The translations under genes were made by a program, and so were the position numbers. Under the pieces are notes generated by a model, which was not told the origin of the DNA, ran no database searches, and saw nothing but the letters and a program-made list of their open reading frames with translations. A DNA stretch of 64,000 bases, taken from assembly GCF_014645835.1 (NCBI RefSeq), contig NZ_BMMM01000001.1, positions 1,044,834 to 1,108,833 on the forward strand, written 5' to 3'. This DNA is from Streptomyces albiflavescens. GTDB taxonomy: Bacteria; Actinomycetota; Actinomycetes; Streptomycetales; Streptomycetaceae. Shown here piece after piece: positions 1 through 9,025 of the stretch. Numbering within the stretch: the first letter of the stretch is position 1; each line of letters starts with the position of its first letter.

Positions 1-1782
1 ACGCTCGGCTATCAGCCGGGTATCGCCGCACTCGCGGCCGGGCTTCTCTCCCCGCTCGCGACGCTCGTGCTGATCGCGCTGACCCTGCTCGGCGCGCTGC
101 CGGTCTACCGCCGGGTCGCGCGCGAGAGCCCGCACGGCGAGGGCTCGATCGCGATGCTGGAGCGGCTGCTGCCCTGGTGGGCGGGGAAGATCTTCGTTCT
201 TGTGCTGCTCGGGTTCGCCGCCACCGACTTCATGATCACCATCACGCTGTCGGGCGCCGATGCCGCCGCGCACGTCGTGGAGAATCCTTTCGCTCCGCAC
301 TGGATGCACCACGCCAACGTCTGGATCACCCTCGTCCTGGTCGCCGCCCTGGGTGCGGTCTTCCTGAAGGGCTTCAAGGAGGCCATCGGCATCGCCGTGG
401 CGCTCGTGGCGACGTATCTCACACTCAATGTCGTCGTTCTGGCCGTCGCCGCCTGGGAGGTGCTGAGCCACCCGGTCAGGATCGGCGACTGGACCGACGC
501 GATGACGGCCGAGCACTCCTCGCCGCTCGCCATGATCGCCGTGGCGCTCCTCGTCTTCCCCAAGCTGGCGCTCGGCATGTCCGGCTTCGAGACGGGTGTC
601 GCGGTGATGCCCCAGGTCACGGGCGACCCGACGGACAGCTACGCGAAGCCGACGGGCCGGATCCGTGACACCCGCAAGCTGCTCACCACGGCCGCCGTGA
701 TCATGAGCGGCTTCCTCCTCCTGTCCAGTCTGGCGACGACGATCCTGATCCCGCAGGACGAGTTCAACAGCGGCGGCTCGGCGAACGGGCGCGCCCTCGC
801 GTATCTCGCGCACGAACACCTGGGCGAGGCCTTCGGCACGGTCTACGACCTCTCGACCATCGCGATCCTCTGGTTCGCGGGTGCCTCCGCGCTCGCGGGG
901 CTCCTCAACCTCGTGCCGCGCTATCTGCCGCGCTACGGCATGGCACCGGAGTGGACCCGTGCGGTGCGCCCGCTGGTCCTGGTCTTCATGGCGGCCGCGG
1001 TCTTCATCACACTGTGGTTCAACGCGGACGTCGACGACCAGAGCGGCGCGTACGCGACCGGTGTGCTGGTCCTGATGCTCTCCGCGTCCTTCGCCTCGGC
1101 GGTCGCCGTGCACAAGCGGGGCCGTCGGGCCGCCGCGACCGGATTCGGCGCGATCACCGCGGTCTTCGCGTACACCCTGGTCACCAATGTGATCGAGCGT
1201 CCGGACGGCATCAAGATCGCGCTGATCTTCATCCTCGCGATCCTGATCACCTCCTTCGCGTCCCGCGTGCGGCGCGCCTTCGAACTGCGCGCCGCCGACG
1301 TCACCTTCGACGAGGCTGCGGCACGGTTCATCGACGAGGCCGCCATGAGTGGCCCCTTGCAGTTGATCGCGAACGAGCCGCAGGAGCACAGCACACGGGA
1401 GTACCGCGCCAAGGAGTACAGCCAGCGCGAGCACACCCACATCCCCGACGGCCGCCCGGTGCTGTTCCTGGAGGTCTTCGTCACGGACTCCTCGGACTTC
1501 TCGGCCGACCTGGCGGTGCACGGCGACGAGAAGCACGGCGTGCGCAGGCTGCGGGTGGAGGGCGCGACCGTGCCCAACACCATCGCCGCCGTCCTCATGC
1601 AGCTGCGCGAGCGCACCGGTCAGGTCCCGAACGCCTACTTCAACTGGACCGAGGGCAATCCGCTGAGCCACCTCGTGCGCTTCCTCGTCTTCGGCGAGGG
1701 CGAGGTCGCCCCGGTCACCCGAGAGGTGCTCCGGCGCGCGGAGCCCGACCCGCAGCGCAGGCCCCGGGTCCATGTCGGCTGA
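1..1782 (+). CDS. APC-family amino acid permease (5' partial)
   Basis: Polytopic inner-membrane transporter of the amino acid/polyamine/organocation superfamily. The frame is open from the first base of the window, so the N-terminus lies outside. About ten hydrophobic segments fill the first 400 residues. After the last segment (about codon 435) comes a soluble C-terminal tail of roughly 160 residues, rich in charged residues, presumably cytoplasmic. Such tails occur in actinobacterial APC permeases, but their role is not known to me. The substrate cannot be read from sequence. No gene follows on this strand for 1.9 kb, so it probably ends its transcript. Confidence 0.88.
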   Translation, partial: TLGYQPGIAALAAGLLSPLATLVLIALTLLGALPVYRRVARESPHGEGSIAMLERLLPWWAGKIFVLVLLGFAATDFMITITLSGADAAAHVVENPFAPHWMHHANVWITLVLVAALGAVFLKGFKEAIGIAVALVATYLTLNVVVLAVAAWEVLSHPVRIGDWTDAMTAEHSSPLAMIAVALLVFPKLALGMSGFETGVAVMPQVTGDPTDSYAKPTGRIRDTRKLLTTAAVIMSGFLLLSSLATTILIPQDEFNSGGSANGRALAYLAHEHLGEAFGTVYDLSTIAILWFAGASALAGLLNLVPRYLPRYGMAPEWTRAVRPLVLVFMAAAVFITLWFNADVDDQSGAYATGVLVLMLSASFASAVAVHKRGRRAAATGFGAITAVFAYTLVTNVIERPDGIKIALIFILAILITSFASRVRRAFELRAADVTFDEAAARFIDEAAMSGPLQLIANEPQEHSTREYRAKEYSQREHTHIPDGRPVLFLEVFVTDSSDFSADLAVHGDEKHGVRRLRVEGATVPNTIAAVLMQLRERTGQVPNAYFNWTEGNPLSHLVRFLVFGEGEVAPVTREVLRRAEPDPQRRPRVHVG

Positions 1783-2142
1783 ACCTCAGGGGTGGGGAAC
1801 TGCTCGCCGGGGAGCATGCATGAGGGTGATTTAGCTCGATCGTGTGATGGTCTGCTCGCAGGCTTGCGGCGCCCTGGGCCGACGGGGTTAGCGTGATCGT
1901 GCGATCTGGGACACCGGGTACGGCGTCAGCGTGCGGGGCCCCCGCTCCACCGGAGTGATGGTTCGGGGCCTCCCCGTCGCCTCTGGCCGTACCCATCTGG
2001 CCAGGTCGTGAGGGAGCCGGCCTCCTGGGATCGGACCACGGACAGGATCCGTGTCGCCGCCCCAGGGTCGAGTACGCCGGGGACCAGTACGCCCAAGACC
2101 GTTCGGGGCGTGCGGCTGAGCGGACTCACTTCTGCTCAGTCC
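1783..2142. other. Intergenic spacer between converging genes
   Basis: No convincing coding frame on either strand. The only structure I see is an imperfect 18-bp direct repeat (1831-1848 and 1888-1905, both beginning TTAGC and containing GATCGTG) spaced 57 bp apart. No tRNA fold and no strong terminator hairpin were found by eye. Confidence 0.5.
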
Positions 2143-2688
2143 TCAGGAACGGTGCTTCTTGCCCCTCGGCACGATCAGGTCCGTCAACAGGGCCGTGCCG
2201 GGGGCGAGTTCCCCCCAGCTGTTGCCGTGCCAGGCGAGGACCGCGACGGCGGAGGTCGGGAACTTCGTGCGTACGCGGTCCAGCGCGTCGTCGAGCCCGT
2301 CCCCGGCGAGTTCGAGGACCAGCTCCTCAAGGCCGGGGTTGTGCCCGATCAGCAGCAACGTCCGCACCTGGTCCGGGACTTCGTGCACGGCGACCAGCAA
2401 CTCCGGTACGTCCGCCCCGTACAGCCGCGCGTCCAGCCGTACGGGCGGCGGGGTGCCCCACTGTTCCGCGGCCAGCTCCCAGGTCTGGCGGGCGCGTACC
2501 GCGGTGGAGCACAGCGCGAGGTCCGGCAGGCAGTCGGCCTCGGCGAGGGCGCGCCCGGCCGCCGGGGCGTCGCGCCGGCCGCGCGGTGCGAGGGGCCGCT
2601 GATGGTCGGCCACGCCCGCGGGCCAGGCGGACTTGGCGTGCCGCAGGACGACGAGTCTGCGCAGCGGGCCGGCTCCGGCGCGCGCCAT
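2143..2688 (-). CDS. SixA-type histidine phosphatase
   Basis: Small (181 aa) cytoplasmic histidine phosphatase of the phosphoglycerate-mutase/SixA branch. The phosphate-accepting histidine sits in an RHAKS motif near residue 17, and the second catalytic histidine in a GHNPG motif near residue 125. SixA proteins dephosphorylate phosphohistidine, but the substrate here is unknown. The ATG at 2688 overlaps the TGA of the upstream gene (TGATG), so translation is probably coupled. A GTG one codon earlier (2691) is an alternative start. The partner is an unusual CysRS-like protein. Confidence 0.88.
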   Translation of the reverse strand: MARAGAGPLRRLVVLRHAKSAWPAGVADHQRPLAPRGRRDAPAAGRALAEADCLPDLALCSTAVRARQTWELAAEQWGTPPPVRLDARLYGADVPELLVAVHEVPDQVRTLLLIGHNPGLEELVLELAGDGLDDALDRVRTKFPTSAVAVLAWHGNSWGELAPGTALLTDLIVPRGKKHRS

Positions 2689-3428
2689 CACAGCGACGCC
2701 CCGATCTCCCGGGTGAGTTCGAGCCCGAGAAGACGGTCCGCGTAGGCGTAGGTCTCGAAGCGCGCCCCGTCCGGCACGTCGGACGTCTCCACCCAGCGCA
2801 GGACGCGGAGGACGGCGGGTACGTCCAGGTCGTCCTCCCAGGCGGCGCGCAGCCGTTGGCGTACGTCCTCGGGGACGGGCCGGGACGGCCGGGTCGCCCA
2901 GCCGGCGACCGCACCGCGCCAGCGCGCGAGCGTGTCGCCGGCGTCCGCCAGGGTTGCCGCGTCGAGCCGCACGGGCTCGTCCCTGCGGTGCGCGAGCAGG
3001 GCCAGCCGCAGGACGGAGGGGTCCACGGGACTGTCGCCGGGCTCGACCGGCGCGACCTCGACGCGCACGTCGCCCGGCGCCGCACCCTCGGTCGTCCCGT
3101 CGCCCACCGTTGTGCAGTCCGGGCCGAGTACGTGGATGGTCTGCGCCTCGCCCGGCCCGGTCCCGGCCTCATGGTGCTCCTCGAACGGCCGGATACCGAG
3201 CGTCGCGGCGCCGGATCGGAGTTCCGCCCGGTCCGCCGAGCAGCTCAGGGTCGCCCAGACGGGAGTTCCACCGAGTTCCAGGGCCCGTACGAGGACATCG
3301 GCGACGAGGAGCACCCGGAGACCCGTGGTGTCGTACCCGCCCGCCCGCGCATGGACACGGACCAGGCTGCGGCGGGCACGGGCGGCGTCGGTGAGCTCGC
3401 CCGTCCGGGCGTCGATGATACGGAGCAC
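2688..3428 (-). CDS. Degenerate cysteinyl-tRNA-synthetase-like protein
   Basis: Protein of 246 aa with no catalytic motif I recognise. The N-terminal 60 residues (an ARTGE segment, then a VADVLVRALEL helix) and the last 50 (a DDLDVPAVL segment followed by LLGLEL) resemble the start and end of cysteinyl-tRNA synthetase or MshC. The protein is half their length, and the HIGH and KMSKS signatures and zinc cysteines are absent. It is more likely a binding or regulatory relic than an aminoacylating enzyme; the family assignment is inference. The GTG start at 3428 has no Shine-Dalgarno but a TACGCT box six bases upstream, suggesting a leaderless transcript. Its stop overlaps the start of the SixA-type gene. 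Confidence 0.75.
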   Translation of the reverse strand: MLRIIDARTGELTDAARARRSLVRVHARAGGYDTTGLRVLLVADVLVRALELGGTPVWATLSCSADRAELRSGAATLGIRPFEEHHEAGTGPGEAQTIHVLGPDCTTVGDGTTEGAAPGDVRVEVAPVEPGDSPVDPSVLRLALLAHRRDEPVRLDAATLADAGDTLARWRGAVAGWATRPSRPVPEDVRQRLRAAWEDDLDVPAVLRVLRWVETSDVPDGARFETYAYADRLLGLELTREIGASL

Positions 3429-3784
3429 GAGGTGAGCGTAGGCGGGCCGGGGGCCGTGCGCAGGGAGGTGGGACCCATTCCGGACATGCGATGGCGTTTC
3501 AAGTTGCCCGTCGGCGTGCGACCGGGAGGACCGACGACAGGGATTCTGGCTCTGGGGCAGCCCGGGCGGGTCCCGGTCCCGGACCCGGGCCGCAGGGTTC
3601 GACCGGCTTCCGCACGCTTCACCCGGCCTGCCGCGGAGGGCCCTGCGGCCGAGGCCGCCGAGATCGCCCGGCAGCCCGGGCCGGTGTTCCGGCGGCGTTC
3701 ATCGCCTCGCCACACGTGTGCCCCCGGGACCTGAATGAGTGGTTCCGCTCAGTGAGTCACTCGGAGGCACCGGAGGGCTGCCCC
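3429..3784. other. Divergent intergenic region
   Basis: Contains outward promoters for the CysRS-like gene (TACGCT just before its GTG) and presumably the phosphoesterase. Just upstream of the phosphoesterase, at about 3736-3766, is a cluster of inverted GAGTG/CACTC and TGAG/CTCA elements that could be an operator. I see no conserved open frame. Confidence 0.4.
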
Positions 3785-5617
3785 ATGGCCGGGACCGAAC
3801 CCGTGTCCGCGATCAACCGCCGTCGATTTCTGCTCGCCTCGGGCGCCGCCGCCGCAGTGGGGACGGCCGGCACGACGGCGGCGTTCCTGCCCCGGCCACG
3901 CCGGCCCCATTCCGCGAAGCCCGAACCCGCCGTACGCGCTGCCGCCCAGCGGTCCGCGCCGCACGCGACGACCACCCTGGAGACGACGGCGCGCCTCGGG
4001 GGTGCCGCGCACCCGGGCACCTACCGGCGGCTGGTCTCGGGCCCCGGCTGGCCCGTGGTCGTACGGGGTGACCTGGCGCCTCCCCGTGCCGGGCGCGAGG
4101 ACCGGCGCACGGCGCTCGCGTGCTTCGTCCAGTTCACCGACCTGCATCTCGCCGACGTGCAGAACCCGCTGCGCACGGAGTTCCTGCGGTCCCGCACGCC
4201 CACCGCGTGGCGGGCACAGGAGGCACTGACGGTGGCGGGTGCCGTCTCGCTCGTGGAGCGGGTGAACGCGCTCGACGGCGGCCCGCACACCGGCCTGCCG
4301 CCCGCGTTCGTGATGACCACGGGCGACAACGTCGACAACAACTCCGCGATCGAGCTGGAGTGGTTCCTCACGCTGATGAGCGGCGGCCGGATCACCCCCG
4401 ACACCGGTGACCCGGGGGCGTACGAAGGCGTCCAGAACTCCGGGCTTCCCCTGTACTGGCATCCGGGCGACGCAGCGCTGCGCGACCTCGACAAGCGGCG
4501 CGGGCTGCCCCTGATCCCCGGCTTCCTCGACGCCGCGACCCGGCCGGTGACCAGCCCGGGACTGCGCATCCCCTGGTACTCGACGGTCGGCAACCACGAC
4601 GATCTGCCCGGCGGTTGCCTCTCGCCCGCCCTGAGCGACTACGCGGTCGGCTCCCGCAAACTGCTGTCGGTACCGCCGGCGGACGCCGCCGCCTACGCGA
4701 AGGCGCTGGGGTCGGGCGACGATCCCAAGAGCGAGGTGCTCACGGCGATCCTGAGCAGGAACAAGGCATCGGCACGGACCGTGACGGCCGACGAGCGGCG
4801 CCGGCTGTGCACCCCGCACGACTATCTGGCCGCGCACCTCGACCCCGCCCACGCCGGTGCCGGTCCGGTCGGCCACGGCTATACGGAGGACCATCTCGAC
4901 GGCGATCGGATGTACTACTCCTTCCAGGTCGCCGAGAACGTCATCGGGATCAGCATCGACACGACGTACCGGAGCGGGCACTACGAGGGTTCGCTCGGCA
5001 CCGACCAGCTCCGCTGGCTGGAAAGGACACTGGCCGCGCACAGTTCCCGGTCCTACGACGCGGACGGCCGTCTCATCCGCAATCCCGGTGCCGACGACGC
5101 CCACATCCTGGTGTTCAGCCACCACCACAGCCCGAGCATGACCCGCCGCCCCGACGCCGCCCGCACCGACGAGCCGCGCCACGACGGCGCCGAGGTCATC
5201 GCCCTGCTCAGCCGGTTCCCGAACGTGGTCGCCTGGATCAACGGGCACAGCCACGTCAACCGGATCACACCGCACGGGCACGCGACGCCCGCCCGCTCCT
5301 TCTGGGAGGTCAACACCGCCTCCCACGTGGACTATCCGCACCACGCCCGGCTGTTCGAACTGGTCGACAACGAGGACGGGACGCTGTCCCTGTTCACCAC
5401 CCTCATCGAGTCGGCCGCCCCGCACCGCACCGCCCCGGACTTCGACGATCTGTCGGCGGTCGGCCTTGCCTCCCTGTACCGGGAGCTGGCGTACAACGCT
5501 CCCGGCCTGGCCGACGGCATGAGCGCCGGGGTCCAGGAGGGCTGGGCGGGCGGCGCCGGCGATCGCAACACGGAGCTGCTGAGCACTGCGCGGCCCGGCG
5601 CCCCACACGCACAGTGA
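3785..5617 (+). CDS. Tat-exported metallophosphoesterase (TIGR03767 type)
   Basis: Exported binuclear-metal phosphoesterase of 610 aa. A twin-arginine signal (RRRFLL at residues 12-17, then an Ala-rich hydrophobic run) opens the protein. Calcineurin-type metal motifs follow in order: a DLH near 118, GDNVDNN, GNHDD, HHH and a terminal GHSH. This matches the actinobacterial TIGR03767/PPA1498 family. The ATG at 3785 is chosen because a GGAGGG sequence lies nine bases upstream and the signal begins there, although the frame is open for 294 bp further 5'. Substrate unknown; it may be phosphate scavenging. Confidence 0.9.
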   Translation: MAGTEPVSAINRRRFLLASGAAAAVGTAGTTAAFLPRPRRPHSAKPEPAVRAAAQRSAPHATTTLETTARLGGAAHPGTYRRLVSGPGWPVVVRGDLAPPRAGREDRRTALACFVQFTDLHLADVQNPLRTEFLRSRTPTAWRAQEALTVAGAVSLVERVNALDGGPHTGLPPAFVMTTGDNVDNNSAIELEWFLTLMSGGRITPDTGDPGAYEGVQNSGLPLYWHPGDAALRDLDKRRGLPLIPGFLDAATRPVTSPGLRIPWYSTVGNHDDLPGGCLSPALSDYAVGSRKLLSVPPADAAAYAKALGSGDDPKSEVLTAILSRNKASARTVTADERRRLCTPHDYLAAHLDPAHAGAGPVGHGYTEDHLDGDRMYYSFQVAENVIGISIDTTYRSGHYEGSLGTDQLRWLERTLAAHSSRSYDADGRLIRNPGADDAHILVFSHHHSPSMTRRPDAARTDEPRHDGAEVIALLSRFPNVVAWINGHSHVNRITPHGHATPARSFWEVNTASHVDYPHHARLFELVDNEDGTLSLFTTLIESAAPHRTAPDFDDLSAVGLASLYRELAYNAPGLADGMSAGVQEGWAGGAGDRNTELLSTARPGAPHAQ

Positions 5618-5760
5618 AGCTCCGCGTACATGTCTCGGCAAGCGTCCACGACGGCCGCGTGGGCGTGACGGCCGTACGCGACCAGGCGCAGGGCCCCTCC
5701 GGCCGCCGGTACAGCAGGCCAGGCCGGGAAGGAGTCACGAAGGGGCACCGGAGCAGTGGG

Positions 5761-5800
5761 CAGGGCGCGCGGTCCGGCAGCAGGGCGCGCGGTCCGGCAA
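5761..5800. repeat. 20-bp perfect tandem duplication
   Basis: Two copies of a 20-bp GC-rich unit (CAGGGCGCGCGGTCCGGCAG; the last base of the second copy differs) lie between the phosphoesterase and the AraC gene. AT-rich sequence, the likely promoter of the AraC gene, follows at 5818-5836. Confidence 0.8.
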
Positions 5801-5868
5801 TGGAATACTGGCGTAGCGATTAAACATTCAATAAAGTGCATCTGGCGGCGGCCCCACGGGAGGCTGGC

Positions 5869-6774
5869 ATGGGTACACCTTCGACTTCGAGCGCATCGAT
5901 GTCCGAGCTGGGGCTCCTCGACACCAGCGGCATCCTGCGCCAGTCCTGGGTGAGCCCTGAGCGGACCAGCTCAGGCCTGGGCTGGGAGCACGCGTATGTC
6001 TCCACCCAGCGAGAACGCCCGTATCACGCGACATTCGAGGCTGCCCCCACCCATCTGCTGATCCTGCACCTGGGCGGCCCGGTGACCGTGCGACGCCGAA
6101 CCGGCCGTTCGATGCAGACCGAGCGGATTCCGGCCGGGGGGTTCTTCCTCCACCCGGCGGGCCGCGCGCTGGACGTGGAGCTCCAAGGGAGACTCGACAC
6201 CGTCCACCTCTACCTCGCCGACTCGGTCCTGCAGGACGCGCACGGTGAGGGCCAGGCGGTGGAAATCGCCGAGGAGCTGGGCAGCTCCGACCCGCTGATC
6301 GAACAACTCGTCCTGGCTCTGGACGGCGTAGTGCGGCGCTGGGAGCCCTCCGCCCGCACCTACGCGGACCACCTTGTCGGCACGCTCGCCGCTCACCTCG
6401 CCCACGCGCACGCGGCCGGCCGGCCCGTGGACCGCGACAGTGCGTCGCCAGGACTGACCGGTCAGCAGCTCACGTCCGCACGCGAGTTGATGGAGTCACG
6501 CCTCTCCGAGCCGCTGCCGGTGGCCGAAGTGGCCTCGGTCACCGGTCTGAGCACGAGCCAGTTCACCAGACGCTTCCGCGCCAGCACCGGGAAGTCACCC
6601 CACCAGTTCCTGCTCCAACTGCGACTGGACCACGCACGCCGCCTGCTGCGCACCACAACGGTGCCCATCGCCGACGTGGCCGTCCGCTGCGGCTTCTCCC
6701 ACCAGGAACACCTCACCCGCGTGATGCGCGACAAGCTGGGCACCACCCCGGCTGTCTTCCGCCGAGCGGCCTGA
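5869..6774 (+). CDS. AraC-family regulator of the hydroxyquinol cluster
   Basis: Transcription factor of 301 aa. Residues 1-190 form an AraC-type N-terminal sensor region. Residues 200-300 carry two helix-turn-helix motifs of the HTH_18 type, ending with the typical GFSHQEHLTRVMRDKLGTTP block. The ATG at 5869 follows a GGGAGG ribosome site with a five-base spacer; a GTG at 5836 would add 11 residues without such a site. It lies directly upstream of and co-oriented with the aromatic catabolic genes, so the natural inference is that it activates them in response to a pathway substrate. The 275-bp gap to the next gene leaves room for its binding sites. Confidence 0.88.
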   Translation: MGTPSTSSASMSELGLLDTSGILRQSWVSPERTSSGLGWEHAYVSTQRERPYHATFEAAPTHLLILHLGGPVTVRRRTGRSMQTERIPAGGFFLHPAGRALDVELQGRLDTVHLYLADSVLQDAHGEGQAVEIAEELGSSDPLIEQLVLALDGVVRRWEPSARTYADHLVGTLAAHLAHAHAAGRPVDRDSASPGLTGQQLTSARELMESRLSEPLPVAEVASVTGLSTSQFTRRFRASTGKSPHQFLLQLRLDHARRLLRTTTVPIADVAVRCGFSHQEHLTRVMRDKLGTTPAVFRRAA

Positions 6775-6944
6775 CCTCCGGTTCCTCCGGCGGACTGACC
6801 TTCGGTTCCGCAGCCCGGACCGCCCCTCACTCGCGCTCTGCCGCCGTACTGCTCCCTTGCCCCGCCCCGCCGCGGTCCGCCGCGGCCCAGCACGGTCCGA
6901 CGTGCCCCGAACCGGTCCGCCGGGCCTGGCGAGCACTGCGCCGA

Positions 6945-6975
6945 TCCTGCAGAAACACGCGTCGAACGTGCAGGA
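6945..6975. promoter_or_regulatory. Inverted repeat upstream of the ring-cleavage gene
   Basis: Perfect 7-bp arms TCCTGCA (6945-6951) and TGCAGGA (6969-6975) separated by 17 bases, 74 bp before the start of the fused gene. The arms are also followed by similar GAAAC tracts in direct orientation, as in many AraC-family operators. Candidate binding site of the adjacent AraC regulator; inference only. Confidence 0.4.
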
Positions 6976-7049
6976 AACGGAACGTCAACGGCCCCGACAC
7001 TCGGTGGCAGACGTCCAAGGACCCACGGCTCACGCGAAGGCGGACAACG

Positions 7050-9011
7050 ATGAGGAACTTCGTCTACACCTCCCACCCCTCACGGGTCATCTTCGGCACC
7101 GGAACGGTCGGCCAGGTCCGCGACGAAGTCGAGCGGCTCGGCTGCTCCCGCGTCCTCCTCCTGTCCAGCCCGCCGGTGGCCAAGGCCGCCGCCCGAGTCC
7201 GTGACATCCTCGGGGACCTCACCGTGGCGGAGTTCGACGGTGCCGTGATGCACACCCCGGTGGAGGTCACCGAGCGAGCGCTCGCCGTGCTCCGGGAGCA
7301 CTCCGCCGACTGTCTGGTCGCTGTCGGCGGCGGTTCCACGACAGGGCTGGCCAAAGCACTGGCGCTGCGCACGGATCTGCCGCAGCTGATCCTTCCCACC
7401 ACGTACGCGGGTTCCGAGGTCACCCCCGTGCTGGGCGAGACGCAGGGCGGACGCAAGACCACACAGTCCTCGGCCGCGATTCTGCCCGAGACCGTCGTCT
7501 ACGACGTCGAGTTCACCCGGGACCTGCCGGTGGACATGTCGCTCACCAGTGCCGTCAACGCCCTGGCCCACGCCGTCGAGGCGCTGTACTCGCCGCAGGC
7601 GAACCCGGTGATCGACGCCCTCGCGCTCGACGCGGTCGCCCGGATCGCCCGTGCCCTGCCCGCTCTCGTCGCCGAGCCGTCCGACACCGAGGCACGCGCC
7701 GACCTCCTGCATGCCGCCTGGCTGGCAGGCACCTGCCTCGCCTCTGTCGGAATGGGCCTGCACCACAAGCTGTGCCACACGCTGGGCGGTGCGTACGGCC
7801 TGCCACACGCCGAGACACACACGGTGATCCTGCCGCATGCCATGGCCTACAACGCCCCTGCCGCCCCGGACGTCATGAGCCGCATCGCCGAAGCACTCGG
7901 CGTGCAGGACGCCCCGAGCGGAGTGTTCGACCTGATCGCCTCCCTCGGCGGCCCCACCTCGCTGGCCGCAGTGGGCATGGCGGAAGCGGATCTGCCGCAG
8001 GCCGCGCAGCTGGCCACGGCCACGCCGTACCCGAACCCCCGGGAACTGACGTCCCAGGGCATCGAGGACCTGCTGCGTGATGCCTGGCGGGGCCGCCGTC
8101 CGGCGGTTCCCCCGGTCCAGGCCCCCTCGGCACTCGAGACGCCCACGGACCTGGAGCGCCTGACCGATCAGGTGGTGGCGAGCTTCGCGGACACACCCGA
8201 TCCGCGGGTCGGGCAGCTGCTCGATGACCTCGTACGGCACCTGCATCACTTCGTGACGAGCAATGACGTCACCGAATCCGAGTGGCAGTACGCCGTCGAC
8301 TTCCTGACCCGTACCGGGCAGATCTGCACCAGCACCCGCCAGGAGTTCGTGTTGCTGTCCGACACGCTCGGGGTCTCCAGCGTCGTCGATCTGCTCACCA
8401 ATTCACGCACCCCCGAAACCACACCGTCGGCCGTCCTCGGACCGTTCTACACGGACGGTCCCCCGGAGACCGCACAGGGCGACGACATATCTCTGGGGGT
8501 CGCGGGCACTCCGCTGTGGGCCGACATCCGAATCACCGACACGGACGACCGGCCCGTACCGGACGCCGTCGTGGATGTCTGGCAGGCGAACAAGGACGGG
8601 TTCTACGACGTCCAACTGCCCGAGTGCGAAGGGCCGGTGCTCCGGGGCCGCCTGCGCACCGACGAGCAGGGACGGCTGCGCTTCTGGAGCATCCTGCCGG
8701 CCGAGTATCCGATCCCGGACGACGGGCCGGTGGGACAGATGCTCAAGGCGGTGGGCCGTCATCCCTACCGTGCCCCCCACCTCCACTTCATGATCTCCGC
8801 ACCGGGCCACCAGCGCCTGGTCACCCAGTTGTTCGTGAAGGGCGGCCGCTACATGGACTCCGACACCGTGTTCGGAGTCAAAGAGGGCCTGGTCGTCGAC
8901 TTCGCGCCCCGCGTCGGAACGCCCCCGGGCGGCCGTGCGATCGACGGGGAGTGGCGCAGCCTGCAATTCACCTTCCGTATCGCCCGCCTCGCCGACGAAC
9001 CCGCCCGCTGA
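7050..9011 (+). CDS. Fused maleylacetate reductase / hydroxyquinol 1,2-dioxygenase
   Basis: A 653-aa two-domain enzyme. Residues 1-350 are an iron-alcohol-dehydrogenase-type maleylacetate reductase with a GGGS nucleotide loop at 93-96, H174 in NALAHAVEALY, and the His cluster at 238-257. Residues 360-650 are an intradiol dioxygenase with the N-terminal helical domain of hydroxyquinol dioxygenases and the non-haem Fe(III) ligands Y519, Y553, H577 and H579 all present. The dioxygenase opens hydroxyquinol to maleylacetate and the reductase converts that to 3-oxoadipate with NAD(P)H, so one polypeptide does two consecutive steps. Domain order is the reverse of reaction order. The ATG at 7050 follows GAAGGCGG. 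No frameshift or stop separates the halves, and the linker is short and Pro/Ala-rich (about 350-365). Confidence 0.93.
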   Translation: MRNFVYTSHPSRVIFGTGTVGQVRDEVERLGCSRVLLLSSPPVAKAAARVRDILGDLTVAEFDGAVMHTPVEVTERALAVLREHSADCLVAVGGGSTTGLAKALALRTDLPQLILPTTYAGSEVTPVLGETQGGRKTTQSSAAILPETVVYDVEFTRDLPVDMSLTSAVNALAHAVEALYSPQANPVIDALALDAVARIARALPALVAEPSDTEARADLLHAAWLAGTCLASVGMGLHHKLCHTLGGAYGLPHAETHTVILPHAMAYNAPAAPDVMSRIAEALGVQDAPSGVFDLIASLGGPTSLAAVGMAEADLPQAAQLATATPYPNPRELTSQGIEDLLRDAWRGRRPAVPPVQAPSALETPTDLERLTDQVVASFADTPDPRVGQLLDDLVRHLHHFVTSNDVTESEWQYAVDFLTRTGQICTSTRQEFVLLSDTLGVSSVVDLLTNSRTPETTPSAVLGPFYTDGPPETAQGDDISLGVAGTPLWADIRITDTDDRPVPDAVVDVWQANKDGFYDVQLPECEGPVLRGRLRTDEQGRLRFWSILPAEYPIPDDGPVGQMLKAVGRHPYRAPHLHFMISAPGHQRLVTQLFVKGGRYMDSDTVFGVKEGLVVDFAPRVGTPPGGRAIDGEWRSLQFTFRIARLADEPAR

Positions 9012-9025
9012 TCAGGAGCAGTCCC

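Noticed and set aside
1829..1910. Possible tRNA gene in the spacer
   Set aside because: No cloverleaf, anticodon arm or TTCGA loop could be drawn.
3749..5641. 630-codon open frame antisense to the phosphoesterase gene
   Set aside because: Antisense frames stay open because GC-rich third positions rarely make stops. The + strand has a Tat signal and all metal motifs; the antisense product has no recognisable features. The same holds for long antisense frames over 8849-10474, 24108-25754 and 54642-56294.
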